Source of the DNA: Amblyornis subalaris
Taxonomy: Eukaryota; Chordata; Aves; Passeriformes; Ptilonorhynchidae
Direction: 5' to 3'
Length of the DNA stretch: 64,000 nucleotides
NCBI GenBank assembly: GCA_018881555.1
Contig: JACAXG010000007.1
Location: 7,764,935-7,828,934 of the forward strand
Positions within the stretch are counted from its first letter, which is position 1, and each line of letters opens with the position of its first letter. The notes below the pieces were generated by a model that worked only from the letters and a program-made list of their open reading frames with translations, searched no databases and had not been told where the DNA came from. This document shows, one piece after another, positions 1-14,790 of the stretch. The position numbers and the translations under genes were made by a program.

Positions 1-1427
1 TCACATAATTACAGTCACCATTAGAAAATGAACCTCTTTCCACTGACACTCCATGACGAGGAACAGCAGTGAAAAAAAGTAGAAGACAATCCCTTCTGTC
101 CCACAGGGAATCTAAAGAGTAAGAAAGGAAACAGAAATGTTAAATCTTTGCCTGCTGCCTTGTAAACAGAAAAAGTCTGGCAGTAAGCCCAGGAAACGCC
201 TATTACAGTATGACAATGCACAAATACTGAATAAACAGACTAGTCAGGTCACCACGACTCACACAGCCCTACAGCTGCTGGGAACAGATGACAGAATGGA
301 GCACATCTCACATTTTAGTTTTTGATCTCAATTCGAAAAAGATTTTTGCATATTTTAAAATTCTGGAAATCTTGAATTATTTTGAATCACACTCTACAAG
401 TCATCTGTCTCTGTAACAAAAAATAATCCCTTAACAACCCTTCCCTCATTATTATCCGCTACTTCAGCAAGAGTCCATAATTTCAGTGCATTAAACAGTG
501 AAATTNAATGTCATGCTTCTCAATTTCACGAGTTATACAGAGAAACAACAGCCTTATAAAACATGCAATAAGTGGAAATCAGAAACAGAAAATTAGCAAG
601 TGCAGCTCNTGATNTGAACATAATCCAGTTTGTCTGAANAGAAAAGCAAACAGGAGTATTTCCAGTTACAAGACAAGGATATCTTTGCCCATAGGTGCAT
701 TAATCACCCCAGCTCACAAGTCAGCATAACAGACTCTCTCCTTAAGTGGCAGAACTGGGAAGCCTAATACAGAACCAAAAATAGCACCTGACCTCACACA
801 GCTAACCTTCCATCTTACCACTGAGTAGCTAGTCTAAAAATAAAAGCTACTTGTATTATAACAGAACATTAAAAGAAAAAGGATACATATAACGACAGAT
901 ATCTGGCTCATCCAACTCAATAAAATCTTGTTGACTTAATGACACCCTGTTCCACAACACAAACGCAGTTAAATTTTAATTTATACCTTTTTTTTTCCCA
1001 TAAAATTACCTCTTTTGTACTATTACAGAGATCAGTGCCTTTAGCTCATCATTCTACTTGAAAAACAGGCATCCCCATACTATGGAGAACTTAAATAACC
1101 CCAAAATTACATGGGCAAATATTCAATATACTTTCTTTTTTTTTATTCTTTAGATCAGAAGAGTTTCTGTAGCATGCAGCAATAATCCACTGCAGTCCTA
1201 AATTTCCAGTGTTCATGGACAGACCCTGTTTCCTGGAGATGTTACAAAAGCTGCAGTTCTTTAAATGAGAACTATTTTTCCACAGACAAATAAGAAATTC
1301 AAGCTCAGCTTGTGGCCACTGCAGAAAGAATAAAAGAAGATGTATAAATCTGGAAATGGCCTTGGATGACAAGTGTAAATAATTTTTCATGAACCTTTAA
1401 GCTTTAAATGAAAGTTTTATAGTTTTA

Positions 1428-1606
1428 CACTGGAACAGGTTGTCCAGTGAGGCCGTGGGTGCCCCATCCCTGGAAAAAATTCAAGGTCAAGTTGGATGGG
1501 GCTTTGAGCAACCTGATCTAGTTGAAGATGCCCCTGTTCATTGCAGAGGGGTTGGATTAGATGACCTTTAAAGGTCCATTCAATTAATAATTCTGTGATT
1601 CTGTGG
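1428..1606 (+). mobile_element. CR1 LINE fragment, 3' end
   Basis: The segment reads as the terminal part of an avian CR1 element in plus orientation. It has the stretch around TGCCCCATCCCTGG, then TTGGATGGGGCTTTGAGCAA and TTGGATTAGATGACC, and ends with ATTCTGTGATTCTGTGG, the CR1 3' octamer repeat. It is 5' truncated, as most CR1 copies are, and cannot move by itself. Confidence 0.93.
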
Positions 1607-4600
1607 TTTTTTTCTACGGCTTGAATGGTTCATGCAGGAGCCGCTAAAGTCAGGTTTCTGTTCAAATTCTATTTAAAAAATCAAATTTAGTAATTCTAAG
1701 GCAAAAAATATTAGTTGAAATGCATGACTCACTGAAATTTAATATTGTTATGTATTGTTATGTAGAGATATAAATAGCTATTGTGCTCTGAGTTCCTGTG
1801 TTAGGGTTTCAATCTTGCAGTCATTCAAAGCTGTTTCTCATTGCACTGCAATAGGAGGGCAAAAAGNTTAGGTACCCTATAAATTCAGGTCCCTCTCTCA
1901 GTTCTGTTCCCTTCATATGTACTACCTCACATAACAAGAAGCCTTGATAACTATATTGAGCTCCTTACAGGTGGGTACAGAAGGATGCTTTTCACATGTA
2001 TTTTAAGTTTTGGTCNTTTGAAATTTTTCCAACCATTAAGATACTTCATTTAATTAATTAGCATTCCATTTGTTTCAGTACAACAACAACTGCACTTCCA
2101 AATAAACTCGCAGTTCTATTTTTATAATATTACCTTCTAGGTTTTGCAATGCTAACTGTTTTCCACACAGCTAAACAGCACACACAGCTTTTAAAGGCAT
2201 TTGACTCTTGGAGTATCCTCCTCACTTAATTGCAAACTGGACATACNGAAAGGTAATTTAGCTTATGGATGCTCTCTATATGCAAGATTTCAAACAATGA
2301 CATTTCACAGTTGACATGACAGAAATTCTTTGTAAAAATGCTACCACATAAACCATGAAGGTATTTTGTGCTCAGCAAATTAACTTCCATGCTTACTCTG
2401 CTTTGCCTGTCATGAATTATTGAGGTGCACTTGCAACTTGTATGCAAAAACTGGAACAGCTATGCTGGGCTAGGGGCAACAAGTAAAAAAAAATGAGGAT
2501 ATAACTGATTAATAGAAGGACGAGAGGCTCAGAAAAGTGAGAAAAATTACAGTAACAGAAAACAGAAACTATTTTGTATCTGGCTTTCAAAGATCCAATT
2601 CAATCTCATCGGCTCCCAACTTCAACCGATATTACTTCCAAGTCTGTTGCAGCTGCTTCTGAATTGCTTTAATAAGCTGATAAACAGATGTCAAACACAT
2701 TTGAAGACACAGAAACATGTTTGATTTCATGTTCAGGCAGCAAATGTATTACAAATACACTTTAGGCACTGACTAAAGAACAGATGCACCAATACAGTCA
2801 TACCAGAAAAAAAAAGGTGTCTCCACCAGTTTCTCCTTAAAACAAAACCCAAGAAAATGCCACACATGCTTCTTCCTTCATATGTGGAAATGTCAGTTCT
2901 TCCTTTGACCAAACATCCACAAGTTTCAGAGAACAAGCAAAATGCATGCCCNTTGCCCCAGAAACACAGAACTAAACCCCTGCCCGACTCTCCAGACCAC
3001 TTAAGAGCACAGAAAAGAGGTGCTNAAACCCATTTATCAGTCAGTTGACTTTTGTGGTATCTGCTGAGGCTTGTTTTAAAATCACATCATAGTACTTTTA
3101 TTGTTATACTGCTATTGGCAGATTGGACCTCGACTTTGGTCCAGCCAGAGGATTTATGTAACTCAGCACTTCTTTTTTATGACTTAACAGCTGACTCAGT
3201 CTGTTGGGGTTTTTTTTAGGTAAAGTGTGAGTAAATTGGAAGGTAAAGATGCTTATAGACCATAAGCCAGCAATCGACTACTAAATATTAAAAACCTCTA
3301 AGCAGTGTGGATGACTCTTTCTGCTGAGCCAGACCATGAGAAATGCTGCTGAACACTGGAAGCACCTGGTAGCATCATCATGTTTTATGGATCTCTGTAT
3401 CAATCATATCAGAGGTGCTCTTGAAAGGCATGAGAAAGTTCATCCCATTTTGAATGAATTAGTTCAGAATTCATTAATCCTATCTGGAAATTAACTTTCA
3501 GAGAGCAGGAACAAGACACCATAGATTGTTATACCTGGCAGCACTTGAATCCATACTTTCTTCCAAACTCCTACCACTCATTGAAGAGCAAATAAACCCC
3601 ACGTTTATTCCTGTAATTCAAACCTCTTTTGACTCACAAAGCCAATTTACATAATGGAAGGCACAATGCAAAATTTAGATTGGTATAATATTGAGATTCT
3701 GGCTGACCAAACCTTTTCAATGGTTTGGCAAAAGCTATTTTTTCCAAAATTCTATTCAAGATAACTGCAGCTAAACTGGCAGTCGCCTGAGTTTGTACTT
3801 TTCCAATAATAAAGTCAGAGTTCACTAAATACATTTTTATGAGGGCTGCTTTTTCAATTAACACTTTTTCCTGTATATAAAAAGCGCTTAGAAGCATTAA
3901 TGCACTACTGAAAGCCATTTAAATACAGTAAGAAATGTGAATGGGGGTGCATCTGTTAATTTCAGGTTTTTGGTGTGGAGTTTTTTCTGTTAAATCACCA
4001 CTTCATTAAGCATTTCATCATACTTTGTCTGCATGATGCTTAACACCTCATATACCAGACCTCATTATTTTTACTGCATTGATTATATTTTTTTCACATA
4101 CAGAAAACCAGCAAATGCTGCAGTAGGATCCCTTCACATTCCAAGTCATATTGCGTACAAAGTACAAATTTTCCAGACACTGCTAGCCTAGAAATCACTA
4201 ATCACCTGTTTCTTGTTAAATAAACAAACACACACAACAAGCAAAACCCAGTCTGCTTCAAGATAAAAAATAAGACCAGGCTACGGAAGTGGAAGCAAAG
4301 TTATACATGTGATTAATGAGAAAAAATATATATATTTCCCTATCAGCAAGAGCAGTTATGAAATAGTTTTGTGCCTGCNCGTGCCACTGCTTCACCATTC
4401 TGTGGGGCTTTTTCCCCATTNAACTAGTTTTGTTTAGCATCTTTATATTTCTATCATACCTGTTTTCAATTTTGGTGAACAAGGATTTTTCAGAAACATT
4501 ACTTAAACCACAAATATAGATAAAAATGCAAACTATGTTGCAGTTTACAACAGAACTGGGAACAGATGAGGGTTGTAATGCCACAGAGCTGGTGACAGGG

Positions 4601-7600
4601 AGATCACCTCCAATGATACAGAGCGTGCTCCCTGTGTTCCTGATCCTAAGCTGTCTGGGGCACTTAAGAACAGCAAATGCCACCCCAGCAGGTGATCTGC
4701 CACGTTATTTTGCACAGAAATAGAAGCTACTATAGCTGCAACCTCTCTCTGGCATCTCTCATGATGTTCCCATCACAGCTCCCAACAAGTGGAATTAATC
4801 AAGGTCCAGCTCAGTGTGGCCAAATCCAAGCTGCAGCNCTGATGCCTTTGCTCCATACTGCAGTTTAAAGAGAATGGTATCAAGATGTTCAATCTGCCTC
4901 AAATTGCACCTGTTGTTGCTGCTGATGGAAATACCTATGCAAATCATTTGTGAATGCTTGGATTACAGGATTTCTTCATAACCATTATCAGGATTCATTT
5001 GCAAACCAAAAAAAATTTCCAAATACCCTCCTCGTTTTCCTAAAAAACAAAGCAGTGCCCTCACAGAGACTAAGCACACATAAGGTCACGACAAAGAGTA
5101 TTTAAATAGCTTTAAAAATTTATTCTGCAATAAGAATTCTCCATGCAGAAGGGAGGTTTGCAGCACAGCCCACTCCATAGCCTGCACCTGGGTTTGCAAC
5201 AGCCCAGAAATGCACATTGTGCACTAGAGTCTGCTTGCAATACAGCAGAATAAAAGGAGTATGAGCAGCCTCTTAATATTACATGAATATCACTAATGCA
5301 GCAGCAGCAGCTACTGTTCAGCAGCACATCAGCAGCAGGTACTGACTCTGCTCAGAACCACACAGGCTTTGAGGCAAAAACTGCAGCAGCCTGTCCTTGT
5401 CACACACTTCTCACCACACACACAACAACATGGCACCAACCCCAGTCCTCTGGTTTTCTGCAGTCAGGTCAAGATTTTATTGGTTTCAGCTGCATAAAGT
5501 ACTCAATGTCTGGAGATGCATCATAATTTAAGCACACAGAGGGATTTGTCTCTCTTTTGTTTTCCTGCTAACTTCCCTTACACATATGGCTTAATATAAA
5601 GTTGGTTGTCTGATCCTGAATGGGCTGATTTAAAATAAACTCTCATTTTACTAACATATTGTAGGTACACAGGTATTGTGTCTGAAACACCTGAATTCTT
5701 GTCACTCTCTTTCTCCTTACACCACAAGAATCACACTCTCCAAGACCAGAAAACACTTCCTTAGGAATGGTCCCAGACATTCTCTTCACATGCTGGAATA
5801 TCACCAGTCTTGAGATAATATAGATCATAACAGGGTCAAACAGGTTGTTAAATATGTCAGAATATCACCATTGAATCTCACATATTAGTTAGACTAAAAG
5901 ATCCCCTTGACACTGCCTGCTCTTACGATTCCTCCCACTGGGAAAATTTCTGTCCATACTGGCATCCTGGTTAGAATTTCAACCACTCCTACACTTGTTT
6001 ACAGCAGTATTAGCCTTAATCCATTTAGCCACTATTGCTAAAGCAGGAATAATAGTTGTGGTGACTACTCCTTCATTATGAGGNTACTGGTGTCCTTATT
6101 TCTACTCTCAAGGTGCAAGGCTTTTGCAGATATTCCCCAGTGCTTAAAGAGCTTCCTAAGAAGCTTCTGGGAACATATGTTGTTTTTACTAGCTCTGGAT
6201 AGAGTTTCACTGTGTGTGCCAAGCAGACCTCCTTGGGGCCCTGTCAGTGATCAACTGATTTAGTGCTCAAAATTAGAACCCAAGCCCAGCTACTTTTGGC
6301 AGATTCACTGCAAGAGTCTTGAGTTTTGTNTGCATTCAGCACATCCAACCACAGTTACTTGATTCTACTTTAGCGTGGCATTTTCTCCACTGGTTTGTTA
6401 AAATGGGCTGGCATTACAGAGCACTGTGTACAGCACAGTAAGGTGTGCTGGCAGATACCTGTCTGACTTGCAAAGCCTTCCCCAAACAAGCAGCTCTCTT
6501 AGTAGCTGCCTTAAAAAAAATGCCAAGAGAGATTATATCTATTGATACAAATCATATGTTTAACATTAACAATAGTCTTTTCCAATTCAGTTGAAAGTGG
6601 AAATTCTGAGACATAATAGGCAACATGGNTCATTTATTCCCAAAATAAGTACATAATGCTAAAAGGTTGTCTAGAAAGCATATACTGGATCAGTGGAGTA
6701 TTTTTCCCTCCTTTTCCTGAGTCTCCCCAGAAATATTTCTAGTGGAGATGCAGACCCCCAAGAAGGGAATTTTAAATTATCGGCAATTACTTTTCAATTC
6801 CTAATTAGTTTTTAGAAACCATCTGTTTTCTGNGAACACCATGTTGAAACTGCTGCTTAGAACACCATATGGAAAAGTTAACTGCAGCTCCAGGAATCTC
6901 TGGTTCATACGGCATCGAAGTATTCCATAGATGTTTCCCCAACAGGCATTTCTTTTGTGGAAAGAAGGCTGTAGCAATATTTTTTGTTACAAGACTCTTT
7001 GCTTACTAGTCTAAAAAGAAAATCTTTTGAAATTTTTACACAAATATTTATATTCAATAGATGGCAGTCACACAATGGTGCTTTTAAAAGAGGGAGGACT
7101 ATTAATAAACACAGAGTAGCTCAACCATCCTGCAAGGACTGAATGCAGCTTTCTGCAGAGCTGCATTGAAGTCAAACTCATTTTTGAGATTCCTTTATTG
7201 CATTTAAGACCCAGATCAAACAAAACACAACAGCTCAGAGCTGCAAGTGAGCAATAGATTCTCTGGAGTCACGCTGAGTTTTCTCAACTCAGTATCTATC
7301 AGTATGGATATTCCTGAAAGTCTATCTGGAGAATGCTATAAAAGATACCGCATGAAGCGCCTGCAGTACAAAAATCAAGTTCATTCAAAGTTCTTAGTCC
7401 TCCTGGGAAGATTCTTTTCTCTGATTTGGTTGACTTATTTGTAATACTTAGGATAACTCTAAAACCAGTAGGCTTAAAAAATGAAAACCACTTACAAAAC
7501 AACCCACAACAGAAGAGCGATCTCCCCTCCACACACAGTTACTCATCATATGCTTCATGTTTAATTAAGTACTGTCAACTCAAATTTAAGTTTACACACA

Positions 7601-9721
7601 GCCCCCAGAAATGTTCAAGTATTGTCCTGTGCCTCAGCAAGTTACTACTGTGAGAAGTATATGCAGGGAAGAAAAAAGCAGTAAGACAACAAGAATAGAA
7701 AAGCAGCAAAATTCAAGAGTATAACAGTTATGAAAATCACGCTATTTAAAATACGAACATGTTTCATCTCCCTCCAAGCTCACACTAAAGATGGGAGGAG
7801 CAAAAGCATAAAACATTTTATAGTGAGAAGGTATTCTATGATTTTTTAACCATAATTATTTTAAATGCCTCATAGGCTATATGCACACATATCTACCTCG
7901 AGTCTCAAACTGTGCCAACCTCTTGGTCATGCACTTTAGAAGTTACTGCAATCATCTGCCAACTCAGAGACTTCACAGTAAATATTGACTTGTTATGTCC
8001 AAAGTGGCAAATTTTAAAGATGTTTTTAAAATTAAGACCTTTTACTTCAGCCTACTTCAGTTACACAGACTAAAGGCTATATTTATTGTAAAAGGCCATC
8101 ACTGTAAATTCCTTATATTCAAGGCAAATGAATGCAGAAATCCTCTACGGGGATTTATTGTCTGCCACCATGAAGTGGCAGATGCTGCATCAGCTTTTTC
8201 TACAACTGTCTGGTGACATTCTTTTAAAGAAACACCAAATGCATTTCATTTACTTCATTATGGTCCCTCCAATCTCCATTTCACCATTCCTGGGAAGCAC
8301 AATTGCTCATCCTTTACTACCATCCACCTTGTGACAAACTGAGCCAAAGGAAAGTAAAATTTAAATCCACTGAATTTAGTTCAATTTAAAAAAAAAAAGT
8401 CCCCATTTGACAGAATTACTTGTGTAGTGAGATTATATTTACCTAATTTGAGTGGTTTGAAACGTCAGTATTTCATCAACTAAAATCCAAGAAACATTTT
8501 TCATCAAGTTGCAAGATTATTAATTCTTCCAATACAGTTTTAAATAACTTTTACTACATCCAAAGCCAGAAGTTCACAGTGGCTTTTCAACGGATTTGCC
8601 ATTAAAACATTTCATAATGACTATATACTTTGTTGCCACAACAAAAAACCCCCAATGATGTATTGATACCACTAGCTTACAAAATCCACTCTTTGCTACA
8701 ATTTATTCCACATTGGAGGAAAGATTGCAAGAGAGGGAGGAAAAAAGGCAGGTGAAAATTCTCAGGCTACTATTTATAAAATGCTCATACTATCACTCTG
8801 AATAATGTAACTACACACTTATAATATAGAGAACATGCAGTTATGGGTACACTGATGCAATTTTAGAATTTGTTAAATGTTACACCTACCTTTCAGTAGA
8901 AACTGTATAGTATCACCAGGAATGAAACAAAAAAAAATCTACACCAAATATACAAAAAAAAAGCATGTGGATGCTCAATCCTTTTGAGTTGGAAAGAAGG
9001 TAAAGAGTGAGTGTTAAAGCAGGTAAGTTTCTCCCTCAACTAACACCTTGCCCAAAGATACATCCATTTAAATACTTTCCCTAGCACNCACCAGCAGAAC
9101 TGATAGCAGGGGAAAAAAGGGGGAACAGGTTATAAAGAAGACTGAAATCCCTTGAGGAATTTCCAAGGCTATCTTAATACCATAATAATATAATAATGAA
9201 ATAATTACGCTACAATGGAAGCAAAGCAAGCAAAACAAATGTAAATCAAATCCCATCAAAGAGGTGATGGAGAGGGGTCACTGTGAATTAGAGGAAGACA
9301 GATATCAAGTTTCTGCAAAAGAGGTGATGCAGAATAAGTAATTTGCAACCAGCAATTTTATTATCATGGTTTTACAAATGAATAGCTTGTCAAGTGCTAC
9401 AAGTATATCTGTGCACTAGTGAAAACATGCCAGGTATTTTTTGAAAATTAATTTCTCAGAACCCAAACTTTGATCTGAGAATTTAATTTTTAAAGTAGTT
9501 CATAAGCTCACAAACCTGAAGTATAACCTAATACATCATCAAATTCTAAGAACTGTCAGCCAGATTNAACCAAAGAATCTAGTCTAGCAGAACATTAGAA
9601 GTGAACAATCTGTTTCAACTATACTTTTTATTAAAAAAATTAAAGATTTTCTGCTATTTTGAAGATACAAATTCTGAAAACAATTTTATTTATGTATTTA
9701 ACAAAATGCAAAAACTCAAGC

Positions 9722-9744
9722 ATATATATATATATATATATATA
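9722..9744. repeat. (AT)n dinucleotide microsatellite
   Basis: An uninterrupted alternating AT tract of about 11 units in DCLK2 intron 2, followed by a short GA run. Confidence 0.95.
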
Positions 9745-12700
9745 GAGAGAATGCTACTTTTCCCACTGAAACCAGGTAATACACCATTAGAATAAGAGTT
9801 CCTCAACTAATATTCTACTTCACAGAAAATCTGCACTTTCTAGTCTAGCAAATGACAATCAAAAGAAGTAATTCTATAGAATAAGACTATGTTATAACTT
9901 GTTCCCTGTCATCTGAGGACAGCTTACAGATAAGGTCCTCACACAAACATTCAGGTGTCATACACAAAATATCTAACCCTTAGCTAAAAATAAATTTTTT
10001 GAGTGTGCTAGTCAGACTGAAAATGACTCACAGTATGAAGGAACATGAATCATCTAAAACATTTTGAGACTAATTATATATGAATATATAAAGCACTGAA
10101 AAATAAATGAGTTCAGAAAGAGCATCTAACTTCAGAATCATCCCTAAGAAAGTCACTTTACAAAAGAGGTATTAATATTTATTCCTCATGTCACACCTGA
10201 CAAGGCTTTTTTAGTTCAGTTCCCAGTCAGTTTTGAACCTCATATAACCCTCTTTCTCCATCATACAAATGAGAAATTACAAAATTCTTATCAGCCCACT
10301 AGCGAGGATTCACAGTGGGGTGATGTGATGGGTCTGCATGTGAAAATACTGGAACCCAGCTTTTCCCTCCCTCCTTCCCCAAAATTTTCAGCAGTGAAGA
10401 ATTTTTGTTCAGAGCAATGATAATTTTTACAATACATTCATTCTCTCCTGTTGTCAGGATCTGTATGAATTTTCATTGGCTTTGAAGAGAAGGAAGAAAC
10501 CCAGAGGAAAAAGATTTTTGGAAAAATTTTGGAAAAAGGAAAGGATTCCATCTAAAATGTAGCTCCACTTCTAACTATCAGCCAAACAAGCCAGAAGACA
10601 GGCATATTTTGCCTCTAATGCACATGTGATTCCAAGAGAATTTCACCAATAAACTCAGCTACAGATGAAGGGAAAAAAAAACCAAACCAAAAAAAACACA
10701 NGAAAAGATTTGGAAGTCATTTCAGACGCAAGCTGCAAACTTGAGAAGGGTGAAACACTGGGGAGTCATATTTAAAAGAAATACCCAGAGACCTCTTCTC
10801 ACAGCTTTTCCATTGTCCAGAAAAACACACTTCCTCAGTGTGCATGGAGCATTTGTGTCCCAGCACNTGAGAACAGCCACGGCAGGCATGCATCTCATTT
10901 TCCTTAGTTTACCAGTTGACTTTTTTTTTAATAACTTCTCTTGTGCAACCAGAAGAGTATGTACAAATTATTTTCTACATGACAGCAATGCTCTCCCTAG
11001 GATAATACCATGGACTGTTCCATTTCCTCTCCTCAGGGAGGCTTCTGATAGAGAAACAANGCCCTCCATTCCCAGCCACTAAGTGAAGACCCTGCTGACA
11101 AGGCTAATGCAAAGAAAGCTGCTTTTATTGCCTAGCTAAGAATCCTTATTTAAGCAATATGGATAAACTGAAGTTTTCAATTTCAGACAAGTGTTTAGAC
11201 ACTTCTGGGCTTGCATCTGCCTCCCAAAAGATGAAGAAAGAAGGTTTAAATGTTGTGATCTGGCCTTATAAACTCTATGTGACTAATCATATTTTAATAG
11301 CTTTAAAACTAAATGTGCTTTTTGCTTAAACATCAATCAGGCTGAGTTTTCAGACATACCCTTCCCTCATACTTAATAACTTATATGAGGTGTATATATC
11401 CAAAAACCCCATATAAATCTTATTTCATACAAAGACTGTGACAGAGGCTTCAGAAAGCCTCAGATAAGACTAAGAAAGGTGCTAAGACTCCCAGGTTTTT
11501 TTACAGGTACAGAGGCTCTCACTACTTCTGATAATTTTCTGCTCATGTGTTTTGATTTGTACTGAAACNAACAAAATATCTGGTAAGTCTTATTTCCATT
11601 ACAATATGTGTGGTGTCATTCATACTTTTGTTATGTAGGCCTTAAATGAAGATGAAAAAATAAAGTTCCAAAATAGAAGCTCAAGGAATAGAAATTTTCA
11701 TCTCCCACTGATTGTTGCCAAAATATGTGAGCTAGCCATGAGAGTTACTCTGGAAATTGCAAACAAGTAAGAAGTAATATCAAACATCTTCATTCCCCCA
11801 CTAACTGTAATACTGTTCTAAAATTTGAATCTTCAGTGACATCTAGATGGGAGGAAAAAGGAAGTTATTGAGACATAAGTATCATAAATGCATTTTTTAA
11901 AGTCAAATATTTGAGAAGTAGAAGANTGAAAACAATAACGTGCAAAAGGCGAAGCGTGCTGTAAGAAATCAAGATGTATTCATGTGCCAAACCCAAGAAA
12001 ATCTGTATAATAATTACCAGTACTAAGAGTATTCAAAGCCCTGTCAGACCCTAAAAACTTCTCAAAAAAACACCTCTAGATCTTGGACTGCACCTTCTCC
12101 CATGGGCTTCTCCATATAACTTGTGACAGAAGACAATGATGAGGTTTTCACACATCCGATTACGTACGTNAGTCCAAATGCAAGAGCAAATCCCTGCCAG
12201 GTAAAGGAAGATTAGTGCTTGGACTAGGAGTGTGCTCTTACGGAGGTGACAGACTTCAAGGACTGCAGGTAATAACACCATTCTGATATTAAAACTCCAG
12301 GAAATTGTGTTATTTGTGCATGAAAATGAAGGAGGACAAAATACAGACCCTTGTGAAGGAGATTTCATCATTTGTTCATCATCCTCTTAGATGCCACATG
12401 CTTAGAATACCCATTTTACTGTATTTTTGCTTTAAGTAACAATATAAAGTCATATATTCTAAAGTTTGCAAGTATATATTAAACAAGTATTAAAAATATG
12501 CTCTAATACAGCAGATTGGTGTGAAATATTATGTAGCAGAGCTTGCACAGGTACCTGCAGAAGACAGATTTCCCTGCTTAACTCCAGGGAAGTGGAGGGA
12601 ATATTTTTCCCTTTGTGACAAAAATATCAGCCACAAAGAGAACTGGCCAGGATAGTGGCCTACCAGGAAAACTCACTCTGCCATGTTTCCTCCTAAAGAC

Positions 12701-14189
12701 AACTGTGGTATATGGATGCATACGGATTTTGTTTGCAGAGATGGGGTTTTTTTAAGAGTCAAAAGTCCAGCACACCAGTGTGTTCTCTTTGCAAATCAAG
12801 CCAGAACACTTTCCAATTTCTGAGGCATCTCCAAATGTCTGCCTGTGCAACCACACGGGCATATTCTAAGTGTCTGTATCATTGGGTTCCTTGTAAAGTA
12901 CAGGGAGAATAAGGCATGCTTATCTCTCATGCTCAGTTTTATCCTGCTTAAATCAATCAGATCCCTGACTTCTTTGAAAGAGAAACTGCAAGTTTCTACA
13001 TGCAAGAAAATGGCACCTGCAGAAATCCCTTACAAAGAGGATTCTGGCTCTTTTGGTAGTCTTTATGGCATAGTCATCTCTATTTTTCTTAGCTAAGTGG
13101 TCTATTTTCCAATAATTTTATCCATAACTCCCTGAGTAAGTTCTGGTTGAGTTGAAAGTCAGAGATAAGACGTGCAAAGCCCAGAAAAGCCAAATATACT
13201 AGCCAAAATTCCAGCTTTCCATTTAGTTTACATGTTACGTTCTATCCTTTTTTGCTTTCTTCTGAAATAATTTGGTTTCTTTAAGAAGCCTTTCACAATT
13301 ATAGAAATATCCTGTGCCATGTATCAATAAATAAAACACCAAATAAATATGAACAAAATAAATATTTAAGAACACAGCATAGATTGCATACTTGCACAAC
13401 TGAAAAAAAAAGATTGTTGGCTCAGTGAACAAGTGCTACAAGAACACTGACTTTTACTGCCTACACTGAAAACACTGAGTTATCACTCCCTCTTATGCAA
13501 AGCTTTCAATCTGCAAGCCATAAATAGGGTCACTGTTCCTTTTAAGTGCTGGGAAGCTCTTTGGTTTTAAGAGTTGGCTTGTGTTGCTATTACTTCAATA
13601 TTACTTTTCCTTCAGAGTCTTCAGGCTTCTTTGTTTAAAGGTTCATTGCAAATTAATCAGCTAGCAATATTTTAAACATTAAAGACAAATATTCCTTTCN
13701 TCTCTCCAACAAACTGTTTCATGTTTCCTGCCATTAATTTAGTANGGAACAGAACACCATTTTTCTTAGTAACGGGAATATAGAAGTTCATATTTTAAGA
13801 TTTCAGTTTTGCTTCAGTAGACTTAAGAGACACTGACAATCTGATTACAGCCAACCAAGAAGCAGATACAGATCCATCAACCTGACAACCTGAAGGCCAA
13901 ACCCTAAAAAGTTTGCTTCCAGACTCCGTTATGAATAGGAATGGGGAAAATTCAACCTTGAAACCCTTTCATATGTGGTTTACAGCTTTACACTGTAAGA
14001 CATAAGAGGCTTCTTAAAGAATATTTGCATGTTAGAATGTTATAATGTAAGAACTGTTTACTGAAGTAACAGAGGGTAATTTAATTATAGGAAAAAAATT
14101 TCGAAGATCTCAAAGTAATGAGGAACCTGTGACACAAATCCTAATCTGGCATATGACAGCTGCAGAATGAATTCAAAAGATTTTTACCA

Positions 14190-14790
14190 GACTAATTATC
14201 TGTTAATGGGCAGGCTCAGCGGGACATAACAAATTCCCAAGGTTTAGTTTCCAAGTCATGTGACTCAATCTTTAGCATGGCAGATGGCAGACAATGACTG
14301 CATACTGTTCCTTTATTCCAAGAGCTACACACACCATTTCTGTAACCCATCACTAAAATTATTGTAATCATACTTCAACAAAGATACAACGCTACCACTG
14401 GTGACACCACTGTTTTTGCAGTGATTGTTTCCCACACTGTGCAGCGTGTCATTTTTATTAAGCGCTGTCAGCTCTTGGTGTGCGCAGACAAAAATTGAAA
14501 TCCCAGTAGGATTTATCCTCTCTGTAGATCCACAAAGACTCCAGCAAGTTGGATGTCACTTTTAACAGGACACACATGCTTGCTGTTAGCTAAAATATCA
14601 GCAATTTTTTCCAGTTGCCACGCTCTAATTTAGAAGCGCTGACTTCACACCAGGTTCTGATTTTATGTTCATTTTTAGAAACACTCTATTATTTTAACAT
14701 CACACTTCACCAACCTGCTAGTCTGATGGCAATGGGTATCACTAATTACATGTCTAAACTGCACCTCGCTGAAAGAGATTAAANTCACAC
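14190..14790. other. Possible conserved non-coding element in intron 2
   Basis: The stretch is non-repetitive and of mixed composition, and it keeps several CpG dinucleotides in otherwise CpG-poor intron. Examples are AAGCGCTG near 14461 and 14635 and GTGTGCGCAGAC near 14478. It also has homeobox-like cores (ATTA, TAATTA) and E-box-like CANNTG strings. These suggest constraint but are weak evidence, and I cannot compare species here. Confidence 0.25.

Noticed and set aside
4258..4683. A 141-codon minus-strand open frame
   Set aside because: It contains two Ns, has no motif or splice support, and its composition resembles random AT-rich DNA.
12051..12371. A 106-codon minus-strand open frame
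   Set aside because: It has no recognisable domain, includes an N, and lies inside DCLK2 intron 2.
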